Shown piece by piece: positions 10,101 to 22,626 of a DNA stretch of 64,000 nucleotides (position 1 is the stretch's first letter; every line of letters begins with the position of its first letter). The notes beneath the pieces were generated by a model that searched no databases, was not told the origin of the DNA, and saw nothing but the letters and a program-made list of their open reading frames with translations. The stretch is from positions 372,001 through 436,000 of the forward strand of contig BCHP01000004.1 of the NCBI GenBank assembly GCA_001599675.1, in the 5' to 3' direction. The DNA is from Basipetospora chlamydospora. Taxonomy: Eukaryota > Ascomycota > Sordariomycetes > Microascales. A program made the position numbers and the translations under genes.

Positions 10101-13100
10101 CCGAGAGGATCTCGAGCCGCCTTGGTTCCAACAGGCCATTCATCGGTGTCGCAACCCTGAGGGCCAAGGGTGTCACCTCGCTACCGAAGGAGATGCAGCA
10201 AGAGCCCCTTGAGGAACTGTTGACCAGGGTTCTCTACAGGCTGCGATTCGCGGGAGAGCAACGGCCCTTTGATGTTGTGACTTTCATCTACATGATTCCC
10301 CTTCTCCTTCATATCCTCCGCACCGGCGGCTTCGGTGAGGCCAGCGATGACCGGGACGCGCAGGTGGTCCTCTCGGTCGAAGTACTGTCCTTCCACGCGG
10401 GCGTGTGCAGCGACGAGGCCGTCCCCAGGTCCGAGATCCTGGAGACGCTCATCGACTCCATGCAGCGCTACTCCCCGCACTACAAGCTGATCAAGGACTG
10501 CTTCGCCGACATTTGCCGGTGCGCGGCGCCGACCATGACGCTCGACGAGATCGCGGTGCTCGCGAAGGGCGCCATAGTTCCGCAGGCCTCGGTGAGGACT
10601 GCCGTGCTCCAGTCAATCAGCTCCGAGGTGGACATGAGCGAGCTCGACTTCTCTGACGAGATCTGGCTTGCGGCCCACGACGATGACGAGGAGAACCGTA
10701 TCTTGGGCCTGGACATCTGGGAGGAGAGCAGTTTCGCCGTCTCGGCGGACGTGCCTTTCAAGATGCTGCCCTATCTGGAGAGCAAGGACGCGCAGCTGCG
10801 CAGGGCGGCTGCTAGGTCTTTGGCGGAGGCCGTGAGCTCCCAGGCCTCGACCCTCGACAAGGTCCTCGAGCAGCTCAAGATTACGTACGCCGAGCTGGCA
10901 AAGCCGAAGAAGCAGCAGCTCGACGAGTACGGCATGCCCAAGAAGATGGACCTCTCGGATGCGTGGGAGGGGCGCCAAGGCGCGGCGGGTGCCTTCAGGG
11001 AGCTTGCGCCCCATCTGACCAGGACGCAGCTCGACCCGCTCTTTGAGTTCCTCATCGAGCGCGGCCCCCTGGGCGACAAGAACGCCGCGGTCCGGTCAGA
11101 GATGCTCGAGGCCGCTATCCGGACGATTGATATCCACGGCAAGGGCATCGTCGACCGTCTTATGAAGGTGTTTGAGCGGACCCTAGAGGGCCCCGACAAG
11201 AACACGGAGGAGTCGGATCGCGTGAACGAGGCTGTCATCATTATGTATGGTGCCCTGGCGCGCCACCTGAAGCCGGGCGACTCGAAGCTGCCCGTGGTCA
11301 TCGACCGCCTCATCGCCACCCTGAGCACGCCATCCGAGACCGTTCAGTATGCCATTGCAGAGTGCTTGCCGCCGCTGATAGTCGCTTACGGCCCCAAGTC
11401 GTCGCAGTACTTTGAGAGGGTCATGGACAGCCTCATGACGGCTAAGAACTACGCTGTCCAGCGTGGTGCGGCCTACGGCCTCGCCGGTCTCGTGAAGGGC
11501 CGGGGTATCGGGTCCCTCCGCGAGTACAGGATAATGAGCAACCTCAAGGGAGCGATGGAGAACAAGAAGGACGTCAGCCAGAGGGAGTCGGCGCTCCTTT
11601 CGTACGAGCTGCTCTCCGTGATCCTGGGCCGCGTCTTCGAGCCGTACGTCATCGAGATCGTCCCGCAGCTACTCAACGGTTTCGGCGACGGTAATGCCAA
11701 CGTCCGAGACGCCGCGCTGGAGGCGGCCAAGGCGTGCTTCGCTAAACTCAGCTCCTACGGCGTGAAGAAGATCCTGCCGACGCTGCTTGCGGGGCTGGAC
11801 GATGACCAGTGGCGCAGCAAGAGGGGCGCCTGCGATCTTCTGGGCGCCATGGCTTACCTCGACCCGCAGCAGCTCTCGATCAGCTTGCCGGAAATCATCC
11901 CGCCGCTTACCGCCGTCCTGAACGACAGCCACAAGGAGGTGCGCGCGGGTGCGAACAAGTCTCTGAAGCGGTTCGGCGAGGTCATCACGAACCCGGAGGT
12001 CAAGGGCATCGTGGACATCCTGCTCAAGGCCCTCAGCGACCCGACCAAGTATACGGACGAGTCGCTGGATGTCCTCATCAAGGTGCACTTTGTGCACTAC
12101 CTGGACCCCCCTTCGCTGGCTCTTGTTACTCGCATCCTGCAGCGTGGCCTCGCGAGCAGGTCTGCCACGAAGCGCAAGGCCGCGCAGGTCATTGGCAGTC
12201 TTGCTCACCTGACGGAGAGGAGGGATCTCATTACTCACCTGCCTGTTCTAGTTGCTGGCCTCAAGATTGCGGCCGTCGACCCTGTGCCCACCACCCGTGC
12301 CACGGCCTCCAGGGCCCTGGGTTCCCTGGTGGAGAAGCTCGGCGAGGATGCCTTGCCCGATCTCATCCCTGGCCTCATGCAGACTCTCAAGTCGGATACT
12401 GGCGCTGGCGACCGTCTTGGTTCGGCGCAGGCCCTCAGCGAGGTGCTGGCTGGCCTTGGTACGTCTCGCCTGGAGGAGACGCTGCCCACCATCCTCCAGA
12501 ACGTCGAGTCCTCGAAGGCTGCTGTCAGGGAAGGCTTCATGTCTCTCTTCATCTTCCTCCCCGTCTGCTTTGGTAACAGTTTCGCAAACTACCTCGGGAG
12601 GATCATCCCCCCTATCCTTGCTGGTCTCGCCGACGACGTGGAGTCCATTCGCGAGACGTCTCTGCGCGCGGGTAGGCTTCTGGTCAAGAACTTCGCCATG
12701 AAGGCCGTCGACCTGCTGCTCCCCGAGCTCGAGAGGGGCCTGGCCGACGACAGCTACCGCATCCGACTGAGCTCCGTGGAGCTGGTCGGCGACTTGCTCT
12801 TCAACCTCACCGGCATCAGCGCCAACGACGAGGATGAAGGCGACGTAGACCCGGAGGAGGAGGCTGAGAGGGCCAAGGAGGCGGGCACGTCGCTCAAGGA
12901 GGTGCTCGGTGAGGAGAAGCGTAATAAGATCCTCTCGGCGCTGTACGTGTGCCGCTGCGACACCGCCGGCGCGGTCCGCTCGGCGGCCATCTCCGTCTGG
13001 AAGGCTCTCGTGCCCACCCCGCGGACGCTCAAGGAGCTTGTGCCCACGCTTACCCAGCTCCTCATCCGGCGGCTTGGCAGCTCCAACATGGAGCACAAAA

Positions 13101-15482
13101 TCATCGCCAGCAACACCTTCGGCGAGCTCATCCGCAGGGCCGGCGATAGTGTCCTCTCGACCGTCCTGCCGACGCTGGAGGAGGGTCTGCAGACATCCAT
13201 GGACATTGATGTTAAGCAGGGCATATGCCTTGCTCTGAAGGAGCTCATCTCGTCGGCGACGGAGGACGCGCTCGAGGACCACGAGAAGACGCTCATCTCA
13301 GTTGTCCGGACGGCCCTCACGGACTCGGACGAGGACGTGCGCGAGGCTGCTGCCGAGGCGTTTGACTCACTGCAGCAGATCTTCGGCAAGCGGGCCGTCG
13401 ACCAGGTGCTGCCGTTCCTCCTCAGCCTGCTCCGATCCGAGGAGAATGCGGACAACGCCCTGTCGGCTCTCCTCACGCTCCTGACGGAGACGACCCGGTC
13501 CAACATTATCCTGCCGAACCTCATCCCGACACTCATCACGCCGCCCATCTCCGCCTTCAACGCCAAGGCCCTAGGCTCCCTGTCGCGCGTGGCCGGCCCC
13601 GCCATGAACCGCCGGCTGCCCAACATCATCAACTCCCTGCTGGACAACATCATCAACAGCAAGGACGCGGACCTGCGGCAGGAGCTCCACGACTCGTTCG
13701 ACACGGTCATCCTGTCCATCGACGAGATCGACGGCCTCCACACCGTCATGAACGTCATGCTCGCGCTCCTCAAGCACGAGGACCACCGCCGGCGTGCAGC
13801 CACAGGGTACCACCTCGGCAAGTTCTTCGAGCTGTCGGACCTCGACTACTCGCGGTATAACCAAGACATAATCCGCGCTCTGCTCCTAGCGTTCGACGAC
13901 GGCGACATGGACGTGGTCAAGGCGGCGTGGTCGGCGCTCAGCCAGTTCACCAAGAAGCTGAAGAAGGAGGAGATGGAGGCGCTGGCGCCGTCAACGCGGG
14001 CGACGCTCCAGCTCGTGGGCGTACCCGGGGCGAACCTGCGTGGGTTCGAGCTGCCCAAGGGCATCAACGCCATCCTGCCCATCTTCCTGCAGGGGCTCAT
14101 GTACGGCACGCCCGACCAGAGGACGCAGTCCGCGCTGGGCCTGTCGGACATCATCGACCGCACCAGCGAGGCGTCGCTCAAGCCCTTCGTCACGCAAATC
14201 ACCGGCCCGCTCATCCGCGTGGTGTCGGAGCGGTCCACCGACGTCAAGGAGGCGATTCTCCTCGCGCTGAACAACCTCCTCGAGAAGATGCCGCTGGCGC
14301 TCAAGCCCTTCCTGCCGCAGCTCCAGCGCACGTTCGCCAAGTCGCTCGCGGACCCGTCGAGCGAGGCGCTGCGCACGCGCGCGGCCAAGGCGCTCGGCAC
14401 GCTCATCAAGTACACGCCGCGCATCGACCCGCTCATCGCGGAGCTCGTGGCGGGCTGCAAGACGACGGACCCCGGGGTCAAGACGGCGATGCTCAAGGCG
14501 CTGTACGAGGTCATCTCCAAGGCGGGCGGCAACATGGGCGAGGCGTCGCGCGCGGGCGTCCTGTCTGTCATTGACATGGAGGCGGGCGAGGAGAAGGACG
14601 ACGCCATGACGGTGACCAACGCGAAGCTGCTGGGCGCGCTCATCAAGAACGTGCCCGAGGAGGCGGCCAACGGGCTCATCAAGAATAGGGTCGTGACGGG
14701 CTCGTTTACCAACTCCTCGGTGCTGGGGCTGAATGCCGTGCTGCTGGAGTCGGCGGACGTGCTGCTGGATGGTCCGATGGCTGGGGATCTCCCCGAGCTG
14801 CTCTGCCGGGGGATGAAGAACAAGGCGGTAAGTGGTCCATCCATGTCACCCCCTCACCCTCCCTTGCTCCGTATCTTCGCCTGAACCGACATGGCTATTT
14901 TCTTGTTCTACTGGCTAACATTGAGAAACACAGATCTTCATCGCGGAGAACTGCGTCCTCGCGACGGGCAAGTACCTCCTCCACGCGTCGCCGAAGCCCT
15001 TTGACGTAACGAAGAAGATCCTCGAGACGCTCGCCGAGGTGATCCCCCCGGGGAGCGCCGCGGACGTGCGGCGCGTCTCCCTCGTCCTGGTCCGCACGCT
15101 CGCCCGCGTGCAGCCGGACCTCATCCGGCCGCACCTCGCGCTCCTGGCGCCCCCCGTCTTCGCCTCGGTGCGGGACCCGGTGATCCCGGTGAAGCTCGTG
15201 GCGGAGGCGGCCTTCGTGGGCCTCTTCAGCGTGGTGGACGAGGAGGGCAGGGTGTTTGACAAGTACATGGCGAGCGGGGCCGGGGAGGACCTGGGCCCCG
15301 CGGCGAAGAGGAGCATGGGCGACTACTTCAAGAGGGTCACGCTGAGGCTGGGCGCGCAGGCGAGGGAGAGGAGGGAGGCGGAGGGCGGGATGGGCGGGCT
15401 GGGGCTCAGCGCGGATGAGGCGGAGGACGAGAAGGAGATTTGGAGTGTTGGGAGGGTGGACGTCGAGGGTGTCTTTGAGTAA
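7131..15482 (+). CDS. GCN1: GCN1, ribosome-associated activator of the eIF2-alpha kinase GCN2
   Basis: Four exons: 7131-7260, 7350-9481, 9551-14827 and 14934-15482, joining in phase to 2695 residues (yeast Gcn1 is about 2670). The protein is a near-continuous array of HEAT repeats. The segment around residues 1464-1698, with repeats like GFGDGNANVRDAALEAAKACF and WRSKRGACDLLGAMA, corresponds to the eEF3-like region that binds ribosomes, and the part C-terminal to it contains the GCN2-binding region in yeast. GCN1 with GCN20 passes the uncharged-tRNA or stalled-ribosome signal to GCN2, which phosphorylates eIF2-alpha and starts general amino-acid control. The start at 7131 is chosen for its CAACATGG context. 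The first intron uses a GTGTGA donor and an acceptor at 7348-7349, the only nearby choice that keeps phase and restores the N-terminal helical sequence. Long antisense frames within it are codon-bias shadows. Confidence 0.96.
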
Positions 15483-16356
15483 GGGTCTTATGATGTGGAA
15501 AATGATGGGATGGTCACGGGAAAAGGGGAAAGGGAAAAGGGAAAAAGAAAAAAATAGGAGGGGACCTCTAGATGGGAGGGGGGATCCCAGAGAAGTGGAT
15601 GGATTGCATTGAGAAAAAGAAATGTTCTTGAAGCAGCTGTGATGCTGCTCTTTTAGAGGAGCGACTGGTTTAGAACTCAAGGCGGGCTCGGGTTCGTTTA
15701 GAGCTTCTGCGTGTTGCATGGCATTGATAATTTTTTTTTTTTCCAGCCTTTGATACGATTCAGCATGTCATGGTTCCTATTATTGTGTGAAGGTGGTGTT
15801 TCGTCTATGAGGCGGCGTCTTGAAGTCGGGCTAGCCGTCCTCCGCTTGACCCAGCGAGAAGAGACGGTGATGGGACGGTAACTGAGAGCGGCACCAGAGA
15901 ACGATACAAGAAATCGGCACCTTGACGAGGGCGGATGGCCGTTCATGTCTTGACTTCCCCAGTGGCCTAGCAGAGTGGGAGTTGAGTCGGGCTTCAAGTT
16001 GGAAGACTCACAATTAAGGAGTGTCCTTCGTCGCCGGCATTTGGTAGGAGATTTCCATAGACCGCTGGCTATGAGGCCTTTGGAGTATTACCATCAAGTG
16101 TACGCAGCCAGCATCACGGCCTCACTCATGTAGTAGTGGGGTGTACGAATGAAGAATCCCTCGGTTCATTATATCCGGGGAGTAAACGTGGATGCTATCA
16201 CAGAATACAATACGCTGCAGGAAACAACAAAAACAACCAGGACCACGGCCAAATACAGAGTCTCTCTATTTTCGACACTCAATTCTCCCCTGCCCGTCAA
16301 AAGAACCCGCAAGCTGGGCTCCTCCTCGAACTAAACCCCCCCCCCCCCACACCCGT
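15483..16356. other. convergent intergenic region between GCN1 and SHMT
   Basis: The 3' ends of two convergent genes meet here. I see only A-rich runs (about 15525-15560), a T run near 15730 and a C run at 16336-16348, plausibly 3' UTR sequence. No gene is recognised. Confidence 0.5.
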
Positions 16357-18346
16357 CTATGTAGTGGTCGACGAGTCCCAGGGGTAAGGGTAGGTGCCAA
16401 CCCAGTCCGACACCTCGGACCTCAGCTGCAGAATCTCCGTGTCGGCCGACCCGTCGCCTACATAGTCGGCGAAGACCTTGAGCTTCCCGGGGCTCTTCTC
16501 GCCCTTGTCCTCGGCCGCCTTCCGGGCGGCCTTGTCCAGCCTGGTCGTGATGGTGACGGCGCGGTCGATGATGTCCGCCACGCGCTCAAAGTCGCCCTCG
16601 GAGAAGCCCCTGCTCGTCATGGCCGGCGTGCCCATGCGCAGGCCGCCGGGGACGAGCGCCGACCGGTCGCCGGGGACGGTGTTCTTGTTGGCCGCGACGC
16701 CGACGAGCTCGAGCACGCGCTCCACGCGGCTCCCGTCGATGCCCTGGGGCTTCAGGTCCATGAGGATGAGGTGGTTGTCGGTGCCGCCGCTCACGAGGCT
16801 GTACCCCAGACCGCCCTTGTCCTTGGGCTCCGCGAGGCGCCGGGCGAGGGCCTTGGCGTTGGCGAGCACCTGCGTCTGGTAGCCCTTGAATTCGGGGGTC
16901 TGCGCCTGCTGCAGCGCGACGGCGAGCGCCGTGATGGTGTGGTTGTGGGGTCCGCCCTGGTGGCCCGGGAAGACGGAGCCGTTGATGGGCCCCTCGAGGT
17001 CGTACATCTCCTCCTTCTTGGTCTTGGGGTTGGTCCGGCGGACGCCCCTCCGGAAGAAGATCATGGCGCCGCGGGGGCCGCGCAGGCTCTTGTGGCTCGT
17101 GGTCGTAACGACGTCGGCGTGGGGGAACGGGCTCGGCAGGGCGTTGGCCGCGACGAGGCCCGAGATGTGAGCCATGTCAACCATGTGGTAGGCGTTGACC
17201 TTGTCGCAAATCTCCCGGATGCGCTTGTAGTCAATCAGCCTGCTGTAGGCGCTGGTCCCGGAAACGATAATCTTGGGGCGGTACAGCGTGGCCATCTCCT
17301 CGAGCTGGTCGTAGTTGATGTAGCCCGTCTTCTCGTCGAGGCGGTAGGGGAAGGTCTCAAAGTACTTGGAGATGTGGGAAATCTTCTTCGTCGGGGTCTG
17401 GTAGCCGTGCGACAGGTGGCCGCCGTGAGGGAGGTCGAGGCCCATCAGTCGGTCATGGGTCCCCATGAGGGCAGAGTAGACGTAGAGGTTCGCGGGTGCG
17501 CCGGAGAGAGCTGTCCGGCAAGGGAGCAGTTAGCGGCTTGGATCTCGAGCAATGGAACTTGTGAGGAGCTCTATGATGAACAGGTGAGGGAGACGAACGC
17601 TGGACATTAACACCCCATTCCGCTGCCTCAATGTCAAACGCCGCCAATGCCCGCTGTTGGCATAACCTCTCGGCTTGATCAATGAACTCGTTTCCTCCGT
17701 AGTATCGAGCGCCGGGGTATCCTTCCGAGTACTTGTCTAGGTTTCACAGGAGAACAGATTAGCTGTGGGAAGACGGCCAGGGGCGGGCACAACGCTACAG
17801 AGTGCAAAGGAGGCAGGCCTACTCTGCATGACACTCCCGAGGGCTTCCAGTACGGCCTTGGAGGTGAAGTTCTCCGAGGGGATCAGGTTTATGAAGTGCT
17901 TCTGGCGGTTCTCCTCCTACACATTCCCCCCTCCCATGTTAGCCAATCGCCCTCGCATCGACCATATTCCGGAACCTGCGGCGGGGGCTGTGCGGTCTAG
18001 TTCGTACCTTGAGAATGATGTTGTGAACAGCGGGGTCGGCTTGGGCGAGATGGGCCCCGAGCAACTGGACGGAGAGAGGGTGTTAGTAAAACAAAGCATT
18101 CCGCAAGGGCGAGCAGCTGCCCGCAGGCAGGCGAGGGGAATTGGCAATGGATCGATCGGATCGGGAACGAACCTGTGTCTGGTCGTCCACGGACACGGAG
18201 TACGGCCGGCTGCGGTGGCGCATCAAGCCCACCCCCGAGCCTCTACCAAGGGCAGCGGCCACCGTCGAGGGCCGAAGAAGGGCGGCGCTTCCGGGAGAAG
18301 GCCTGGAGAGTGCGCCCCAAGGGATTTGCAAAACACGCCTGGACAT
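16357..18346 (-). CDS. serine hydroxymethyltransferase, mitochondrial form
   Basis: Five exons on the minus strand: 18346-18173, 18064-18008, 17916-17823, 17736-17599 and 17510-16357, giving 538 residues. It interconverts serine and glycine with transfer of a one-carbon unit to tetrahydrofolate, using PLP. The PLP-binding motif VVTTTSHKSLRGPRGAM places the Schiff-base lysine at Lys295. Other family blocks are NLIPSENFTS, GARYYGGNEFID and HMVDMAHISGLVA. Residues 1-~50 form an Arg/Ser/Ala-rich, acid-poor presequence (MSRRVLQIPWGALSR...RHRSRPYSV), so this is the mitochondrial isozyme; a cytosolic paralog would be expected elsewhere. Introns 1 and 4 use GTTCGT donors, a weaker form of the usual GTRNGT. 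Downstream it converges with GCN1. Confidence 0.95.
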
Positions 18347-18435
18347 GATTGCGGATGATGGTAGACGGGATTGGGGAAATGGGGAGCTAGAAAGGTGGCG
18401 GGGGGTTGTTGAGAAATCGGAGGAGGGGAGGAGCT

Positions 18436-18460
18436 AGGAGGAGGAGGAGGAGGAGGAGGA
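18436..18460 (+). repeat. (GGA)n microsatellite upstream of SHMT
   Basis: About eight GGA/GAG units lie ~90 bp upstream of the SHMT start codon. On the minus strand this is a CCT-rich tract of the kind common in fungal core promoters and 5' leaders. Confidence 0.7.
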
Positions 18461-19359
18461 GCAGGAGCTAGGAGGAGCTCGTCGTCGTCTGTCGTCTGTC
18501 GGGTGTGTAGGCGCGGGTGTGGGTAGTGTGTGGGGAGTTTTCCTGTTCTTTCCAATTCGCCGTGCTTGGCCGGGTCATGGTCGGCTCCAGTCGGACACGG
18601 TGATGTGATCAGTCAAGCGGGGTGACGAACTGGGGCCGGGGTAACAATACTATGTACTCGTACTCGCAGGTAATAATAATTGCAGGTACCGATACAGACA
18701 CGATGCACTGTTGTATTATCACTACGGAGTAATGTATGTACGAAGTACGAAGTAGCAATAGTACCAGGATTACACTGCCCTCGTGCTCTCTCTCTTACTC
18801 CGTAGGTAGTAGCGCAGTGCTACCCCAGCCCGCGGACTACGATAACACCGCTGCCCTGCCAGCGTCCCTCAAAACGCCACCGCCAACCGAAAAGCGGCTT
18901 AAATCCTCCGGCATTCTTCGATGACCAATGGAGGCACTTTCTATCGTCGGATTTCGACAACATTGGGTATATCTTCTCTCTCACGGTGCTGTTCCACGCT
19001 CACTGTGTCCGGTCAATGCCATCGGCTGAGTACTCGTATGTACATGTAGACCGAGAGTGGAATGATCATGTGTGGGGTTCCAATCTTTACGCTCATGTTA
19101 CTGTTCGGTTCTCTCGTACTCCTCTCAATGTTGAATCCCCCGTCGACCTGTGAGACTTCAGAAAACCGCACTCCTCACTGCAAGGCGTGTTGCATTGATC
19201 TCAACCTGTCACACCTGAATATCAGGTGCTAGAGGAAGAGGATAAAGGCAGAAGCATCCCGTCCTGAGTACATGGTGATTATGTAAAAAGGCTCTTCTTG
19301 CAGGCACCATGAGCAGCCAGACACAAAAAAAAACTCGCGATCCCCTCGCCCAGAGCCTC

Positions 19360-19363
<4 letters not shown>

Positions 19364-19403
<40 letters not shown>
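19364..19403 (+). repeat. T40 homopolymer
   Basis: An uninterrupted run of 40 T. It is preceded within ~45 bp by a run of nine A. The true length in the organism is uncertain, because such runs are hard to assemble. Confidence 0.85.
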
Positions 19404-20534
19404 CCTTCTCCCTTTAACAGGTCAACGGGAGTTCCATGGGAGCATGTCGATATGCCCCAGCGCAAAAGTCACCACCTCTCCAAGGGGCAATTTGAAGCAA
19501 TCTGATCCAGCGTCGTTGAGATCCTTCCCTTCCCTTCAATTTTTTAATGGATTTGTCTCCGTCTTTATTCCCTATTTGTTTTGGGCGTCTGCCTCTCCTT
19601 TGCGTCTTGAGATGATGGCCCATGTCTTCCAATTTTTTTTCGTATCCTTGTGAGATGGAGTCGCGGGTGCCGGACCAGGCTATCACATTATGACACAAGT
19701 GCTTTCTCGGTCATCACCAGGTTGGACTGCCTCTTCCCTGAAGGGTAGATTTGGGCCTTGATTGGGGGTTTAGCTTTCCAACTCTTGTCTTCTTCCACTG
19801 TTCCCGGCATGCCCGTTTTTCACCTCTGTCTTGATGTTGCCGACAGGGGCAACGACGGTCCTGTCATTTTGTCTTGCGCATGTTGGTGGATAGGGTGAAA
19901 CAAGTATCCCCCAGATGTGGGAGGACAGACTTCTTCCTACATGTACACCGAGTAACTCGTCATGGCCCCGGGAGCCCAACGCACAGCATTAGTTAATCCC
20001 GGTCCTAGTGGTCAGGGGGGAGCGTGGTCCGTGGGGGAGGCCCCTGCCATCATCACAAAGCTCCCAAATCACGGTCCTTATAGACAGTTGACAGTGTAGA
20101 TGAGAGGCACCGGTCATAGGAGAGAAGCGCAGACGGAGCTATTAGGATAAAAAAAGAACGTGTGACGTGATACTTGACATGGAAGTAGTCTTCTTTTGTG
20201 GAGTGCAAATGCTACCTTTGTACCGAAAGACCCTGGACGATACCTCCCAGCCCTCTCCCGGCAAGACTGGATTTCAAGACGAGGCAAATGTAAACGAACA
20301 ACACCAAAAGACCGTTTAAGAACCCTATGACTCCGAATGCAGCCTCTCTCCTGCTCGGCCTCGGGCCCCGGGCAGCAGGCGGACCAACCTCACGGATCCG
20401 CTCTACAGCCCGCGTATCCCGATCCGCAGCAGCCGCCGCCGCCGCCGCAGCCGCTCCTCTTCGTTGTCTTTTCATCATCATCATCACAAGCTTTTTGGGT
20501 GGTGGTTTGATTTGTGGTGGTGGTATGATGTCGC

Positions 20535-21771
20535 TTAGGCCTCCTCGGTCCCCTGCATGAGAGCATTCCTCTTCGCCGCCGCCCTCTCCAGCTTGCGCTC
20601 GCGCGCAGCCCTGGTCCTGGCGCGCTTGGCATCCATCTCCTCCGCGAGCAGCCTCTCGCGCTGCTTCTCGGCCTTGGCGCGGTGAATCTATGATCGGGCA
20701 AAGTAGAAAATGTTAGTTGTTGTGTGTCCAGTTCGGGGAGAGGGGTGGGCCGTGCGGGGTATTCGTAGGGGGCGATTCGACGTACGTGCTCAACGAGGGC
20801 GCGCTTGTGCTTGAAGGTGTTACCCTTGCTCAGGTGGTAGAGCTCGTGGTAGAGGTGCTTGTCAATCTTGCCGCTGGCGCGGTACTTGACGAGCAGGCGG
20901 CGGAGGACACGCTGGCGGCGCATCCACAGGACGGCACTGTGGTATCAGGTCAGTAGGTGTATCAAGACGTGGGCCGCCAACGACGTGGAAATCGGTGTCC
21001 AGTCGGATGAAGCCAGCGCCAGCGGGAGCCGCCGTGAGGCGACAAGAAGTCCATCACGAGTCCCCAACTCTCGGCAGGCTCTCGAGGTCTGATTTCATCC
21101 GGTCTCGTCGTGCTTGGCGTGGGTGGAGGGTCTGGCGAGACGAACCTAGGCATACGGGCGTTGGCGGTACCCTTGCGCTTACCCTGGCCACGGTGGCGGC
21201 CGTCCCGGCGGGACATGGCGAGCTCACGGGCGCGGGACCGCGAGTGCATGGTGACGGGCTTGCGGATGATGAGGCCATCGGCAACGAGCTTGCGGATGGA
21301 CTGGCGGGAGTTGGCGTTGCCGATCTCGCTGACTTCGTTGGGGTCGAGCCAGATCTTGTTCTTGCCGCAGCCGATGACCGACGCGGCCAGGCGCTTCTGG
21401 GTGAGAAGGTTGGGCCTGTGTGATGGGAGCCATCCAAGTCAGCCTCTCGATTCAATAGGTATCTCGTACGTTCGTGGGCGTTCCACGTTTCCCATCCCCG
21501 TATCGAATTTCCATATCCTCCGAGTTCGAATTGTTCGTTCCCAACATCTTGTCCGGGCATTCTTCACATCATTCCCGTGCAATCAGGGTGACAGGCTGCT
21601 CCGGGGTGCCAGTCGAGGGACACCTCAGTCTGTCACGCCAACGAAGCCGCCTGCTCGAGCCCCCCCACCTTGCACCGCCCAAAAAAGCCATCTATTCGGA
21701 GTCGTTTCTCGATCGCGTTCGTATCTATGGGAAAGCAAAATCGCATCTCGGGGAAGGGTGGTGTCTTACAT
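20535..21771 (-). CDS. RPL19: 60S ribosomal protein eL19 (RPL19), start codon interrupted by an intron
   Basis: Four coding exons on the minus strand: 21771-21770 (only the bases AT), 21415-21146, 20936-20786 and 20687-20535. They total 576 nt and 191 residues, the usual fungal length. The protein begins MPNLLTQKRLAASVIGCGKN, close to the conserved eL19 start, and contains WLDPNEVSEI, KGTANARMPSAVLWMRRQRVLRRLL and the basic C-terminal helix ending in GTEEA. No in-frame ATG precedes PNLLTQKR in the second exon. The only solution found that keeps phase is an AT|GTAAGA donor at 21769 joined to the acceptor at 21416, which rebuilds ATG. Intron lengths are 354, 209 and 98 nt. Intron 2 has a GTTCGT donor. 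It is a structural protein of the large ribosomal subunit. Confidence 0.93.
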
Positions 21772-22626
21772 CTTTGCTGTCGGGTTAGTCGGTGACGGGC
21801 GTGATGTCGCTGGGTGTTGGAGAGATGGGGTTGTAAATCTCGGACAAGGGAGATTTTTTTCTCGACGACACTGGAGGAGGGCTGGTGGTCAGAGAGATTC
21901 GGCTCCCCTCAGGTTAGGTTTCCCAAGTTGTGGGCAAGAAGTGACTATTCCTGATTGGGCAGGTTTGGCGAGGGCTGCTGACAAAAAGAAAGTGGGGCTC
22001 GCCGCTGGAGCGAGAAGGTCACGTGGGGAGATTTCAAAGGGGTCTGAGGCCAACACACGTCTTCAGCAGTGTCCACCCGGGGGACTCTAAGCTGAGCTGG
22101 ACGACTCGGGAATCTCAAGGTGCAACACAGTTTGCGGAGAGAAGGTGCATTGGGGATCAAGCGGATACGGCCATCGCAAGAAATTGAGTCGAGCGAAGCT
22201 CCCTGGCTTGCGGAAGTGCCAGTTCAGACACTTGCATCGACTCGTCTACAGCGGTCTTGGATCAGGTGCTGGCTGACTGCTCAATATATCGTACACTGCT
22301 CAATATATCGTACACTGCTCCTTTTACGATCGCCGATTGTTACCGGCTCTATCGAGTAGCTGATCGAGAGTAACACCATCAATGTGCCGTCACGCCTCCT
22401 AGGGGCACATCCATTTCTTAGACAGAAAACTGAAGGCAAATGCGAGTTGAAGCGGCCTTCTCCATAAGTACACCTTGTCTATCTCTTTTTCGTCCCTCTA
22501 AACCTCCCACCCGAGCCTCCTGAACCAGCATGTAAAAGGCAAAGGGCGGGAAAAGATACTACGTCGAAACCCCAGGGGAAACGACGCAAACCCCTCGTGA
22601 ATATGATACACCCCCCACCCCCCATC
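21772..22626. other. eL19 upstream region and OST3/6 3' flank
   Basis: This holds the promoter and 5' leader of eL19 and the 3' flank of the OST gene. No ORF is credible. It contains the 19-bp tandem repeat listed at 22276-22320. Confidence 0.5.
22276..22320 (+). repeat. 19-bp tandem duplication
   Basis: The unit ACTGCTCAATATATCGTAC occurs twice head to tail without change and is followed by the first seven bases of a third copy. It lies about 500 bp upstream of the inferred eL19 first exon. Confidence 0.85.

Larger units (their letters stand above)
18347..20534. other. intergenic region between SHMT and eL19
   Basis: No supported gene in 2.2 kb. The part next to SHMT is its promoter and leader, with a (GGA)n tract at about 18436-18460 that reads as a CCT-rich pyrimidine tract on the transcribed strand. 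The rest holds AT-rich sequence around 18640-18760 and the 40-bp T run at 19364-19403. Short open frames here show no conserved features. Confidence 0.5.

Noticed and set aside
12248..14844. Long antisense open frames opposite GCN1 (12248-13282, 12754-13821, 13846-14844)
   Set aside because: They lie wholly within a strongly conserved coding exon on the other strand, and their sequences are Ser/Arg-rich shadow translations produced by GC-rich codon usage.
16192..17610. 472-codon plus-strand frame opposite SHMT
   Set aside because: It is antisense to the conserved SHMT exon, rich in Val/Gly/Leu/Arg as expected from the codon shadow, and has no recognisable motif.
21416..21769. Possible snoRNA hosted in the long eL19 intron (ATGATG and CTGA on the minus strand)
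   Set aside because: The C-box match is imperfect, the terminal stem is absent, and no guide duplex could be verified without an rRNA comparison.
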